Made by a program: the position numbers and the translations under genes
Source of the DNA: JAKFWF01 sp031374115
Lineage (GTDB): Bacteria; Pseudomonadota; Alphaproteobacteria; Rhizobiales; Hyphomicrobiaceae
Length of the DNA stretch: 64,000 bases
Direction of reading: 5' to 3'
Assembly: GCA_031374115.1 (NCBI GenBank)
Contig: JANMNO010000059.1
Span: 22,879 to 86,878, forward strand
Notes under the pieces: model-generated
Databases searched by the model: none
Told to the model about the DNA's origin: nothing
What the model saw: the letters and a program-made list of their open reading frames with translations, nothing else
In this document: one piece after another, positions 42,466-51,468 of the stretch
How positions within the stretch are numbered: the first letter of the stretch is position 1
Layout: every line of letters starts with the position of its first letter

Positions 42466-44148
42466 TTAAGAGCGGTCTCGATTGAAAAATATAGGCAATT
42501 CAGCACCTTCATGAGTACCGCTCAGGCCCCGGTTTGGGTCATGTTGCAATGCCGCACGATGGCTGCCGCCAGCATTGGTCGCCGGTGCGTGCGCATGCGC
42601 TGCCGGAGCCTGTGGATAAATCGTGTTCGCGGAGCGTTGTGATTCGTTTTCCCGTCGCGCCAATCCGGTCAGTCTTTCGAACAATCCAGGCTTCCGTGGC
42701 CGCACCGGTTCGGGTGCCTTGTAGACGCGTGGACTGGTACCGTTCGCCGCTTCGGTGGTCGCGCTGCGTGCGCGATATTCACGTTGGCCGACAGGTGGAA
42801 AATCCTCGACCTCTGGCATCCGGCGTTGCAGCCGCGGCATGTCCGTTTGGCGCGGGGAAAACGTGTCCGGGGGATGGGCCGGTGACGGTTGCAATTGCAG
42901 CGGCGATACCGGGATGCCAAGCGAGGGCAACCCGTGCTGCACTGAAACATCGTTCGGACCGCGCCAAACGGATGGCGATTGTGGAGCGGTTGTTGATGGC
43001 GCCACGGACGCTTCCATCGCCTGTGAAAGCATCGTCGCGAGGTTTTCCCCGGAGGGATGCGCGGCTTGCTGGCTGTGCTGTGGAATTGGCGGCGGGCTGG
43101 CACGCCGTTGCCCACCTGCTAGTGCCGCTTGCGTCGCGGTGAATGAAGCCGCAGCGGAGCCTGGCTGGGCTGAGTACTCGCCCACCCTCGACATCCCCGA
43201 TGCCACGATCGAAACGCGAATGCGGTCGCCCATCGAATCGTCGAACGATGCGCCGACGATGATGTTGGCTTCGGGGTCGATCTCGAGGCGCACGCGACTG
43301 GCGGCTTCGTCGACTTCGTAGAGGGTCATATTCTTGCTGCCGATGATCGACAGCAACAGTCCGCGTGCGCCTTTCAGGCTCACATCGTCAAGCAGCGGAT
43401 TGGTGATCGCTTCCTCTGCAGCGTGTATTGCGCGGCGTTCGCCAGAGGCTTCGCCGGTGCCCATCATGGCTGTGCCCATGCCGCTCATGACGGTGCGAAC
43501 GTCCGCGAAGTCAAGGTTGATCAGGCCTTCCTTCACGATCAAATCGACGATGCAGGCGATGCCTGAATACAGGACTTGATCGGCCAGCACGAAGGCTTCA
43601 GCAAATGTCGTGCGTTCGTTCGCAAGCCGGAACAAATTCTGGTTGGGGATGACGATCAGCGTGTCGACGTATCGGGCGAGTTCGGTGATCCCGGCCTCGG
43701 CCACGCGCATGCGGCGAGCACCTTCGAACTGGAATGGCTTGGTGACGATGCCAACGGTGAGCACGCCCGCTTCCTTGGCGATGCGAGCGATGACACCGGC
43801 CGCTCCCGAGCCGGTGCCACCACCCATGCCGGCCGCCACGAATACCATGTGCGAGCCCGAAATCTGCGCACGAATGTCGTCGAGGGCCTCCTCGGCGGCC
43901 GCTTGTCCGATTTCCGGCCGTGATCCCGCGCCCAGCCCTTCCGTCAGATTGACGCCTAACTGGATACGATGTTCCGCGCTCGAAAGTGCCAATGCCTGCG
44001 CGTCGGTGTTCGCAACCACGAACTCTACGCCATCGAGCCCGGAGGCGATCATATTGTTGATCGCGTTGCCGCCGGCGCCACCGACACCGATAACGGTTAT
44101 ACGCGGCCGCAGGTCCGTCAGTTTGGGCAGCTCGAGCTTGATATTCAT
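42466..44148 (-). CDS. ftsZ: Cell division protein FtsZ
   Basis: From ATG 44148 (AAGGTG nine bases upstream) FtsZ has 560 residues. The GTPase core occupies residues 1 to about 320 with the G-box AAGMGGGTGSGAAG at 106-119 and VIGVGGAGGNAINNM at 19-33. A long Pro/Gln/Ser-rich linker of about 230 residues follows, and the tail ends in ELPIFFNRDRS, which takes the place of the usual alphaproteobacterial C-terminal peptide (typically LDIPAFLRRQ). FtsZ polymerises into the division ring. A GTG at 44160 is a less likely start. It follows ftsA by 56 bases. Confidence 0.96.
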   Translation of the reverse strand: MNIKLELPKLTDLRPRITVIGVGGAGGNAINNMIASGLDGVEFVVANTDAQALALSSAEHRIQLGVNLTEGLGAGSRPEIGQAAAEEALDDIRAQISGSHMVFVAAGMGGGTGSGAAGVIARIAKEAGVLTVGIVTKPFQFEGARRMRVAEAGITELARYVDTLIVIPNQNLFRLANERTTFAEAFVLADQVLYSGIACIVDLIVKEGLINLDFADVRTVMSGMGTAMMGTGEASGERRAIHAAEEAITNPLLDDVSLKGARGLLLSIIGSKNMTLYEVDEAASRVRLEIDPEANIIVGASFDDSMGDRIRVSIVASGMSRVGEYSAQPGSAAASFTATQAALAGGQRRASPPPIPQHSQQAAHPSGENLATMLSQAMEASVAPSTTAPQSPSVWRGPNDVSVQHGLPSLGIPVSPLQLQPSPAHPPDTFSPRQTDMPRLQRRMPEVEDFPPVGQREYRARSATTEAANGTSPRVYKAPEPVRPRKPGLFERLTGLARRENESQRSANTIYPQAPAAHAHAPATNAGGSHRAALQHDPNRGLSGTHEGAELPIFFNRDRS

Positions 44149-44204
44149 TCTCCATCCCACCTTGCGTCAGGCAGCAGCACCGAATGCCGCTCGTACCGCG
44201 GGTC

Positions 44205-45470
44205 TTAGAAACTCTGACGCAACCATTGGCCCATGCGGCCAAAGTAACCGGCCTGCTCCGCCGCGTTTCTCTGCCCGGCAAGGTGCAGAGTTGCCGGGTT
44301 GGCTGCCGCGGCCAACAGGCCGAGCAAGGTCGCGTACGCTGGATTACTGGAACTCGACGCCATACCGGCGATCGGCTGAGGCACTGCTACGCGCACCGCC
44401 ATTTCGAAATGGCGACCCGCAAACATCGGCAACCCCATGAGCTGCGACGCGCCGCCAGTCAGGACGATTCGTCTGTTCCCATAAGCCTGCATTTTACCCG
44501 CGACAAGTTTTTCCATCGCTTGCTGCAGCAGACTTTCAACACGCGGCCGGATCAGGTTACGCAACTGCGCCTTGGTGATCTGATACAACTCGAACTCGTC
44601 GTGCACGAGGCGGGGATAGGTCACGACTTCGCGTTCGTCGGAGGCCGCTTCCCCCATTGTGCCATAAAGCACTTTGATTCGCTCGGCTTCAGCAATCGGC
44701 GCGCCGGTCGCGTTCATGATGTCGAATGTCAGGTGGTTGCCGCCGATTGGAACGCTGTCGACAAACAAATCCTGGTCATCGGCTGCAACCGCGATTGATG
44801 TTGTGCCAGCGCCAATGTCGATGACGATGACGCCGGAGCGCAATTCGTCAGCCGTTGCAACGCCGCGCGCGCTGGCGAGTCCGCTCGGCACGAAGCTCTC
44901 CGGCTCCAAGTAGCAGCGCTCCACCAGCAAATGCAGATTGCGAACCGTCGACTCCTCGGCGGTTACCGCGTGCATGTCACCGGCCAGCGTACGCCCGGTC
45001 ATGCCCCGAGGATCGCGCAGATTTGGCGAAGCATCGATGCGATAGCCGATGTTGTTGAGATGGATCAGCGACCGGCCGTCGCGCTCGGCATAATGGCGGG
45101 CGCCGTCGATCAACCGGGCGACGTCGCCATCTTTGACCAGGTTGCTTGCGATCGGAGTGCTGGCAGCGAAATGCGCCGATCGAAGTTGTCCGCCGCTGAT
45201 CGAGACATGCACGGCGGCGAGTGTTAGGCGGGCCTGCCGCTCAGCTTGCGCGATAGCCGATCTGATCGATTGTTCGGCCTCGTCCATGTCGATGACGATG
45301 CCGGCCTTGATGCCGCGCGCCCGCTGATGCCCAAGCCCCAGCATCCGGGGCGGGTTGGTGTTACTGGCGATGAGGCAGCAGATCTTGCTGGTGCCGATAT
45401 CGAGCACGCCGATCGCGCCGGTTTCGTTGGTGCGGCGTCTCGCGTCCATCGATCGTGCGTCGCGGCCCAT
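44205..45470 (-). CDS. ftsA: Cell division protein FtsA
   Basis: The 421-residue actin-like protein has GVLDIGTSKICCLIA (phosphate 1), VIVIDIGAGTTSIAVA (phosphate 2) and RIVLTGGASQLMGLP (adenosine site). The 1C domain lies between residues about 90 and 170. The C-terminal amphipathic tether is visible as YFGRMGQWLRQSF. FtsA anchors FtsZ to the inner membrane. It begins four bases after the ftsQ stop codon. Confidence 0.95.
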   Translation of the reverse strand: MGRDARSMDARRRTNETGAIGVLDIGTSKICCLIASNTNPPRMLGLGHQRARGIKAGIVIDMDEAEQSIRSAIAQAERQARLTLAAVHVSISGGQLRSAHFAASTPIASNLVKDGDVARLIDGARHYAERDGRSLIHLNNIGYRIDASPNLRDPRGMTGRTLAGDMHAVTAEESTVRNLHLLVERCYLEPESFVPSGLASARGVATADELRSGVIVIDIGAGTTSIAVAADDQDLFVDSVPIGGNHLTFDIMNATGAPIAEAERIKVLYGTMGEAASDEREVVTYPRLVHDEFELYQITKAQLRNLIRPRVESLLQQAMEKLVAGKMQAYGNRRIVLTGGASQLMGLPMFAGRHFEMAVRVAVPQPIAGMASSSSNPAYATLLGLLAAAANPATLHLAGQRNAAEQAGYFGRMGQWLRQSF

Positions 45471-45474
45471 CGCT

Positions 45475-46368
45475 TCATCCAGCCTTGACGCTGCCGGTGC
45501 GGCGCACAGTTATCCGGCGCAACAGGCTCATATCGATCGTGCTGGCGTCGATATCGATGAGGCGGCCGCCCGCGCGGGGCTCGACAAGCATCGATAGCGC
45601 AGCGGCATCGGCCTCCGCCGGCAGCTCGACGACCGTACTGCCCCGCAGAAACAGGCGCCAACGGCGGCCAGCGATTCGCTCCGCATATTCCAACCGGTTC
45701 AAGATTTCTGGCAGACGCGCTACTAGATCCAGCAATCGGGTTGAATCTTCGGAGGCATTCTGGCCTTCGATGCGCGGGACTTCGAGTGCCGTACCGCTGC
45801 CTATGGCCGACAATTCGCGCCCGCTCCGGTCTATCAACACGTCGCGTCCACCACGCCGCCAAACCGCGAAGGGTGCTCGTTCGGTGACAGTTATGCTGAC
45901 TTCATTCGGCAATCGCCGCTCGATGGTGGCGCTGGCGATCCAAGGTAACCGTTCGATACGCGCGCGGATGGCAGCGGTATCGAGCAGCAGAATGGAGTGT
46001 ACATTCGGCAAGTCAACGGCATCTAGGATATCGGCATCGCTCTGCAGCCGATGGCCGGATATCTCAACATGGTCGATACCAAGCCCCACCCGCCAAGCCA
46101 ACTGGTCGAGCTGAGTTGCAATCGACCGGGCTGGTTCTTCGCCATCGTCCTGCAGCAGCGCGGCCGGTGCGACGAGGGTCGCGAGCCCGGCCAGCGCGAT
46201 GCCAACGGTAACCACGCTCGACATTCGCCAGCGCCACCGGCCGGGGGCATGCAACCGGGTCCGCCGACGCGCTGCGGGCGCAGCGTCTGCAGACCAATGG
46301 TGGGATGGTGTCGACACTTCGCGATCCCGCTGATGAGGAGCACCGCTCGATGAGCGGCAGCCCAGCAC
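45475..46368 (-). CDS. ftsQ: Cell division protein FtsQ
   Basis: The 297-residue bitopic protein has a basic cytoplasmic N-terminus, one transmembrane helix (SSVVTVGIALAGLATLVAPA, about residues 50-69) and a POTRA domain (VEISGHRLQSDADILDAVDL). The FtsQ block follows: IERLPWIASATIERRLPNEV, ERAPFAVW and VLIDRSGREL. FtsQ links early and late divisome proteins in the periplasm. The start is GTG 46368; GTG 46314 is an alternative. Upstream there is a CAP-domain lipoprotein gene instead of the murB-ddl genes normally found before ftsQ. Confidence 0.93.
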   Translation of the reverse strand: MLGCRSSSGAPHQRDREVSTPSHHWSADAAPAARRRTRLHAPGRWRWRMSSVVTVGIALAGLATLVAPAALLQDDGEEPARSIATQLDQLAWRVGLGIDHVEISGHRLQSDADILDAVDLPNVHSILLLDTAAIRARIERLPWIASATIERRLPNEVSITVTERAPFAVWRRGGRDVLIDRSGRELSAIGSGTALEVPRIEGQNASEDSTRLLDLVARLPEILNRLEYAERIAGRRWRLFLRGSTVVELPAEADAAALSMLVEPRAGGRLIDIDASTIDMSLLRRITVRRTGSVKAG

Positions 46369-46429
46369 CAGCCTTTGATCGGAATGGTAAATTTTAAGTT
46401 TACGGGGCGCCGCGCCGGGCCCGTCTCAG

Positions 46430-47095
46430 TTACATTGGCGTTCCGATAACAAGCGTCCAGAACGTCTTGAATTCCGATTTAGGCTCTTGCACGAGGGCAA
46501 TGCCCATGTGCTCCGCATCGGGCAGGAGAAGGTTCTTGTTGTGTCCGGGGCTTTCCTGCCAGCCCTTGAAGACTTCCTCGATGTTGGTTTGGCCAGTTCC
46601 GACGTTCTCAGCGGCAAGCTTGGCATTATAGCCGCTGCGCTTGACACGATCCCACGGATTGGAACCGTCGGAGCCATAATGAGAAATGCGATCCCACTTG
46701 GCGAGATCCTTCGAATGGTTCTTGGCGGCGTTCGCCAACTCGGTGTTGAGCTTCACCGGCTTCAAGCCCTTCGCTTTGCGATAGGCATTGATCAGATCGC
46801 GCGCACGCTCAGCTTCGAGCTTCGTCTGCGTGTAGTCGCGATCGGACAGCGCGCCCGATGGCGCCCTCTCGAACGAACCTTTCGGCGCCTGGTCGAGACT
46901 AGCCATCCGTGCGCCTGCAACCGCGGGCGAAGTGCGATCGACCGCTGGCTCACCGCCGAGTGCGGTCGCATCACGCCGCTTCAGTGCGGCAGAGGTTGGA
47001 GGATTGTCGGCAAGGCCCGACGAAATGGAACTCGAACCCAGGCTGCACCCGGAGATCGACAACGCCAAAACTACCGGCAGCACTACGCGATACAT
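46430..47095 (-). CDS. CAP-domain (SCP/PR1-like) lipoprotein
   Basis: ATG 47095 with GGAG gives a 221-residue lipoprotein with lipobox LSISGCS (Cys near residue 17). It has a low-complexity linker and a C-terminal CAP domain (about 90-220): LINAYRKAKGLKPVKLNTEL, HSKDLAKWDRISHYGSDG, AAENVGTGQTNIEEVFKGW and SPGHNKNLLLPDAEHMGIAL. The CAP-domain His and Glu residues are present. Bacterial CAP proteins are exported and mostly uncharacterised. It lies 61 bases upstream of ftsQ on the same strand and could be read through into the division genes. Confidence 0.9.
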   Translation of the reverse strand: MYRVVLPVVLALSISGCSLGSSSISSGLADNPPTSAALKRRDATALGGEPAVDRTSPAVAGARMASLDQAPKGSFERAPSGALSDRDYTQTKLEAERARDLINAYRKAKGLKPVKLNTELANAAKNHSKDLAKWDRISHYGSDGSNPWDRVKRSGYNAKLAAENVGTGQTNIEEVFKGWQESPGHNKNLLLPDAEHMGIALVQEPKSEFKTFWTLVIGTPM

Positions 47096-47364
47096 ACAGA
47101 ACACTCCGCCACGGTCTCAAAAGCACACGTGGATAAGATTGCGTAAACCAATTAACCGGCCGTTAACGACAGCGCAGGGTGAAACTGTTTTGCCGTTTTA
47201 GATACGAGCTCCTCCGCCGATTCCAGGATCTATCAAGGCCTTAGAACGGTGTCGTCATTTTGACCGGCTGAGGGCGGACCCGTGGCAGGGCGGGCTCGGC
47301 ATTGATATTGTTAACGGCAGCTGGCAAAGGCGTATCATGTCGACCGCCAACATCCGTGGGAGCT

Positions 47365-47781
47365 ATGACCGCAAATCGAGTGCCAATCGTGCTGGTGGCG
47401 GCCGCCGCTCTCGTCGACCAGGACAATCGGGTATTGCTTGCCCAAAGACCGCCGGGAAGGCCGTTAGCCGGTCTGTGGGAGTTTCCAGGGGGCAAGGTCG
47501 AAGACGGCGAGACGCCGGAAGCGGCGCTTGTTCGCGAGCTAATGGAAGAACTTCATATCGACGTTTGCCTCACCTGCCTGGCGCCCTACACATTCGCGAG
47601 CCATCGCTACGAGACATTTCATCTGCTGATGCCGCTATATATATGCCGCACTTGGGAGGGTGACATCCATCCGCGGGAGGGCCAGACCGTGGCGTGGGTG
47701 CGCCCGCAGCGACTATCGGATTATTCGATGCCGGCCGCCGATGCGCCGCTGATCCCGTTCCTGCGTGATTTACTCGGTTAG
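47365..47781 (+). CDS. mutT: 8-oxo-dGTP diphosphatase MutT
   Basis: From ATG 47365 the protein has 138 residues and a perfect Nudix box (GGKVEDGETPEAALVRELME followed by ELHI), preceded by VLLAQRPPGRPLAGLWEFPG, the MutT pattern. It would remove oxidised guanine nucleotides from the pool. A frame open to 47302 adds 21 unlikely residues. It converges on the methyltransferase gene. Confidence 0.93.
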   Translation: MTANRVPIVLVAAAALVDQDNRVLLAQRPPGRPLAGLWEFPGGKVEDGETPEAALVRELMEELHIDVCLTCLAPYTFASHRYETFHLLMPLYICRTWEGDIHPREGQTVAWVRPQRLSDYSMPAADAPLIPFLRDLLG

Positions 47782-47797
47782 ACCTTGTTGTTGAGAC

Positions 47798-48703
47798 TTA
47801 CGAGCTGGGCTCGCGCCCGGGCTTGTGTTCCCGCACGCCGAGTGCATCTGCGAGGCGGGTTTTCGCCGATCCGGGCTGCAGTGGTTTCGGTTGGCTTTCG
47901 TGCGGGCACCAGCCGGTCATCGTGAGGATCTCGAATGTCGCAGTCACCCGGCCGTCGGCGCGCGCATACCGTTCGCCGTAGATCTCGATCGCACGCATGA
48001 GTGTTGCCCGACGCAAGGGTTTGCGCCGCCGTTCGACCAGCATGTTGGAAGCTCCCATGCCGCGTATTTCGCGCATCAAATGCAGCGGCGTTGGATAAGC
48101 GACGGTCACGATGTCGGCGTCGACCACGGGCAGTGCGAAGCCTGAGCGTTGCAGCAGGCTGCCGAGATCCCGCACGTCGGCGAACGGTGCCACGCGCGGG
48201 CTGACCCCGCCCTCGATCGCGGCTTCCGCTGCAACGAACGCCTCGCGAAGTTCCTGTAGCGTTGATCCGCCCAGCATCGCACCCAAGAACAAGCCGTCGG
48301 GCTTCAAGCAGCGCCTGACTTGCACGAGAGCCCCCGGCAAGTCGTTGATCAACTGAAGACTGAGCCCGGACACCACCAGGTCGAACGTTGCATCGTGAAA
48401 CGGCAATGCTTCCAGATCGACCACCACGCGCGGCGACGCGCACTGATCGAGTACGCGCTGCGAGGTGTCCGCACTCACGACCGTTTCAGCCCCGGGCCGC
48501 CCGGTCATGGACCGGCCGATCACGCCATGATGGCTGCCCAGGTCGAGGATCGTCGCGAACTGGCGATTTACGACTTCGAGCCGTTCGGCAAAATCGTCTG
48601 CCACGCGTTGCAGCAAGAAATCGTGTGCCCGCGCGTGCTGGCTCGCCCGCTCGCGCTGCCGCAGCAATTGCCGGCTATCGAAGATCCGAGGCGGGTGGCT
48701 CAT
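47798..48703 (-). CDS. SAM-dependent methyltransferase (BioC/NDUFAF5-like)
   Basis: The 301-residue protein carries a class I methyltransferase fold: motif I ATILDLGSHHGVIGR (about residues 50-64), LEALPFHDATFDLVVSGLSL, and LPGALVQVRRCLKPDGLFLG. The N-terminal IFDSRQLLRQRERASQH is characteristic of the alphaproteobacterial group related to mitochondrial NDUFAF5, which hydroxylates a subunit of complex I; BioC is the other relative. The location divergent from comF and grxC is conserved in the class. Confidence 0.88.
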   Translation of the reverse strand: MSHPPRIFDSRQLLRQRERASQHARAHDFLLQRVADDFAERLEVVNRQFATILDLGSHHGVIGRSMTGRPGAETVVSADTSQRVLDQCASPRVVVDLEALPFHDATFDLVVSGLSLQLINDLPGALVQVRRCLKPDGLFLGAMLGGSTLQELREAFVAAEAAIEGGVSPRVAPFADVRDLGSLLQRSGFALPVVDADIVTVAYPTPLHLMREIRGMGASNMLVERRRKPLRRATLMRAIEIYGERYARADGRVTATFEILTMTGWCPHESQPKPLQPGSAKTRLADALGVREHKPGREPSS

Positions 48704-48772
48704 GACTACTCATAACGGCGGCGGCAAAGGTTGGCGGGTCATACGGGTATCAACCTAGCTGGTCACGCTAGC

Positions 48773-49612
48773 ATGAGCGTGCAAGGCGTGAATAAGTCCA
48801 ACGTGTCCGAAGTGATGTTCATGCCAGACCCGATATCGAGCGGCAACCGGGGCCGCGTTGCGCTCAACCTTCGCCGGTTTGGATCGGCCGCTTGGAGCAC
48901 AATCGCAGATTTTCTTCTGCCGCCGGTCTGCCTGGGCTGCCACAGACCACTCGCCGGACACGATGCACTCTGCGCGAAGTGCTGGCGCAGCATCGATTTC
49001 ATCCGCGCGCCCGTGTGCGACCGGCTCGGTATTCCGATGCCGTTTGCGACGGGCGGCATCATCGTGTCGGCGGCAGCTCTGGCCGATCCACCTGATTATG
49101 ATCGTGCACGTGCAGCCGCCCATTTCACCGGCGTCGTTCGCGATCTCGTGCACAAGGTCAAATACGCCGACCAGCACGATAGCCGCCGCTTGCTCGGCCG
49201 GTGGCTTTCGACCGCCGGTCAAGAACTGCTGGCTGAAGCAGATCTGCTGGTGCCTGTACCCCTGCATCGGTCGCGTCTGTCCGCGCGCCGGTTCAATCAG
49301 GCTGCGATCCTGGCGCACGAAGTTTCCAGGTTGCATGGTATTCCTTGTGACCCGCATGCGCTGGTCCGGGCGAAGCGGACGCCGCAGCAGGTGGGTCTAA
49401 CCCGTGATCAACGGCAGCGGAACATGTCGGCGGCTTTTGCGGTGCCGGCTTCCGCCTGCGCTCGGATCCAAGCATGCAGGATCGTGCTGATCGACGATGT
49501 AATTACCACTGGTGCCACAATCGATGCATGTGCAGCTGCATTGAAAGCGGGGGGTGCCGGGCGGGTCGATGTCCTGGCTGTCGCGATTGTAACGGCAGGT
49601 GGGGTCGCTTAA
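48773..49612 (+). CDS. comF: ComF family phosphoribosyltransferase-like protein
   Basis: The protein has the ComF architecture: an N-terminal zinc ribbon (PVCLGCHRPLAGHDALCAKC), a middle block (VRDLVHKVKYADQHDSRRLL; LVPVPLHRSRLSARRFNQA) and a C-terminal PRTase-type loop (IVLIDDVITTGATIDACA). It is implicated in DNA uptake or in nucleotide-linked functions. The start is unsure: ATG 48773 (279 residues) is given, ATG 48815 or 48821 is possible and TTG 48731 unlikely. Confidence 0.9.
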   Translation: MSVQGVNKSNVSEVMFMPDPISSGNRGRVALNLRRFGSAAWSTIADFLLPPVCLGCHRPLAGHDALCAKCWRSIDFIRAPVCDRLGIPMPFATGGIIVSAAALADPPDYDRARAAAHFTGVVRDLVHKVKYADQHDSRRLLGRWLSTAGQELLAEADLLVPVPLHRSRLSARRFNQAAILAHEVSRLHGIPCDPHALVRAKRTPQQVGLTRDQRQRNMSAAFAVPASACARIQACRIVLIDDVITTGATIDACAAALKAGGAGRVDVLAVAIVTAGGVA

Positions 49613-49696
49613 GTACCTGCGCCGGCATGGCTTCTCTCCTAATCGCCAATCGGTTATCCTGCTAAACTTCGAGGCCCTCGATCAGAACTGGATGCC

Positions 49697-49957
49697 ATGT
49701 CCTCCGTTGTCATATATACAACTGCGCTCTGCCCATATTGCGATATGGCGAAGCAATTGCTGCAACGTAAACTCGTCCCCTTCTCCGAGATAGATGTAAC
49801 TGGCAGATCGGATTTGCGCGACGAAATGCGGCGCAAGGCAGCCGGGCGCAACAGTGTGCCGCAGATTTGGATCGGCAACAACCACATCGGTGGCTGCGAC
49901 GACCTTTATGCGCTCGATCATCAAGGCAAGCTAGACGCGCTATTGAATGCCTCTTAG
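49697..49957 (+). CDS. grxC: Glutaredoxin 3
   Basis: This 86-residue glutaredoxin has the CPYC active site at residues 12-15, the cis-proline segment NSVPQIWIGNNHIGGCDDL, and no extra domain. It reduces disulfides with glutathione in the cytoplasm. It follows comF by 84 bases and is followed by the nitrilase-family gene after 39 bases, a conserved alphaproteobacterial order. Confidence 0.95.
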   Translation: MSSVVIYTTALCPYCDMAKQLLQRKLVPFSEIDVTGRSDLRDEMRRKAAGRNSVPQIWIGNNHIGGCDDLYALDHQGKLDALLNAS

Positions 49958-49996
49958 GTATCAAGTCGGTTGCAACCGCGAACAAAGGCTAGCCCC

Positions 49997-50893
49997 ATGA
50001 CGGCCCCCAAATCGATCCTTTCCTCGAAACCATCATCCAGGTTTCGGGTCGGCTTGTGCCAGATGACGACGGGGTCGGATGTGGCGGCCAACCTGGAGGT
50101 CGCGTCCAAGCTCATTCGGGAAGCGGTGGCGGCCGGAGCCAACTATGTGCAGACGCCCGAGATCACGACCCTGATGGAAACCGACCGGGCGAAGTTGTTC
50201 GTCGCCACCCGGCCGGAAGAGGGCAACCCCGCCATCGCGCACTTCCGCAGTCTCGCCCGCGAGCTCAAGATCTGGCTGCACGTCGGCTCGATGGGGGTTG
50301 CGATCTCGCCCGAAAAGATCGCAAACCGGGCGTTGCTGATTTCGCCCGAAGGCGTCGTGACCGCGCGCTACGACAAGATCCACATGTTTGACGTCGATCT
50401 GCCGAACGGTGAGAAGTATCGCGAGAGCCGTAATTTCGCGCCCGGTGCGACCGCCGTGCTTGCAGATCTGCCCTGGGGCAAGCTCGGTCTGACCATCTGC
50501 TACGACATGCGGTTCCCCGGGCTTTATCGTGCGTTGGCGCATGCGGGCGCGACGATGATCGCGGTGCCGGCTGCATTCACCGTGCCCACCGGCAAGGCCC
50601 ATTGGCATACGCTGTTGCGTGCGCGGGCGATCGAGACGCAATGTTTTGTATTCGCCGCAGCCCAGGCGGGCACCCACGCCAACGGTCGCCAGACCTATGG
50701 GCACAGTCTCGTGATATCGCCCTGGGGCGAAATCCTGGCCGAGGCCGATGGTGTTCATCCCACGGTCATCACCGCTGATATCGATATGGCCTTGGTCGAT
50801 GAGGCACGGTCTCGCGTGCCGTCCCTCACCCATGATCGGACCTTCACGGTCGTGCAGGCAAATTCGCATAAGGACATCAAGGTCGCATCATGA
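49997..50893 (+). CDS. Carbon-nitrogen hydrolase (Nit/omega-amidase-like)
   Basis: From ATG 49997 the enzyme has 298 residues and the nitrilase-superfamily triad: Glu 55 in QTPEITTLM, Lys 127 in ARYDKIHMFDVDLPNG and Cys 168 in LTICYDMRFPGLYRAL. The closest group by sequence pattern is Nit1/Nit2, which in other organisms hydrolyse deaminated glutathione or omega-amides. This fits its place next to grxC. A TTG at 49970 could add nine residues. The stop overlaps the DUF1178 start by four bases. Confidence 0.92.
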   Translation: MTAPKSILSSKPSSRFRVGLCQMTTGSDVAANLEVASKLIREAVAAGANYVQTPEITTLMETDRAKLFVATRPEEGNPAIAHFRSLARELKIWLHVGSMGVAISPEKIANRALLISPEGVVTARYDKIHMFDVDLPNGEKYRESRNFAPGATAVLADLPWGKLGLTICYDMRFPGLYRALAHAGATMIAVPAAFTVPTGKAHWHTLLRARAIETQCFVFAAAQAGTHANGRQTYGHSLVISPWGEILAEADGVHPTVITADIDMALVDEARSRVPSLTHDRTFTVVQANSHKDIKVAS

Positions 50894-51345
50894 TCCGTTA
50901 CCGATTGAACTGCGATAAAGGGCACGTTTTCGAGGCCTGGTTCGCGAACAGCAAAGCGTACGAGAAACAGGCTAAAGGCGGTCTTGTCGAGTGCCCCCAG
51001 TGTGGTTCGACATCGATCGAAAAGGCGATCATGTCGCCAAACCTCGGGAGCAAGGCCAACAAGAGGCACGATCTGGTTCCGATCAAGGCTGCCAACAATG
51101 CAGCAGCACAACAATCGCCTTCGCACGCGGAGTTGTTGACGATCATGCGGCGCATCCGAGCAGAGGTCGAAGACAAGGCTGAATACGTAGGGTCAAAGTT
51201 CGCCGAAGAAGCCCGCAAAATCCACTACGAGGAGACAGAAGCGCGCGGCATCTATGGTGAAGCCTCGATGGAGGACGCCGCCGAGTTGCAAGACGAGGGG
51301 ATCGAATTTTTTCCCCTTCCAAGGCTACCCGAAGAGCGGAACTGA
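50890..51345 (+). CDS. DUF1178 family protein
   Basis: The 151-residue protein starts with MIRYRLNCDKGHVFEAWFAN and has a zinc-ribbon-like pair of cysteines (C8 and ECPQCG) followed by AIMSPNLG and, near the C-terminus, ARKIHYEETEARGIYGEASM, which is the DUF1178 signature. The function is unknown. Four-base overlap with the nitrilase gene indicates translational coupling. Confidence 0.93.
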   Translation: MIRYRLNCDKGHVFEAWFANSKAYEKQAKGGLVECPQCGSTSIEKAIMSPNLGSKANKRHDLVPIKAANNAAAQQSPSHAELLTIMRRIRAEVEDKAEYVGSKFAEEARKIHYEETEARGIYGEASMEDAAELQDEGIEFFPLPRLPEERN

Positions 51346-51468
51346 TCTCGCATTGCCAGACTTTGGATGAAGTCACCGCATTGCAGGTGAGCGGATTTGA
51401 GCGCTGTGCGCTCGCGCTCGCCGGGTTAGGCTCGAAACCCCGTCGCATCAGGGTATGGACAACAGAAC

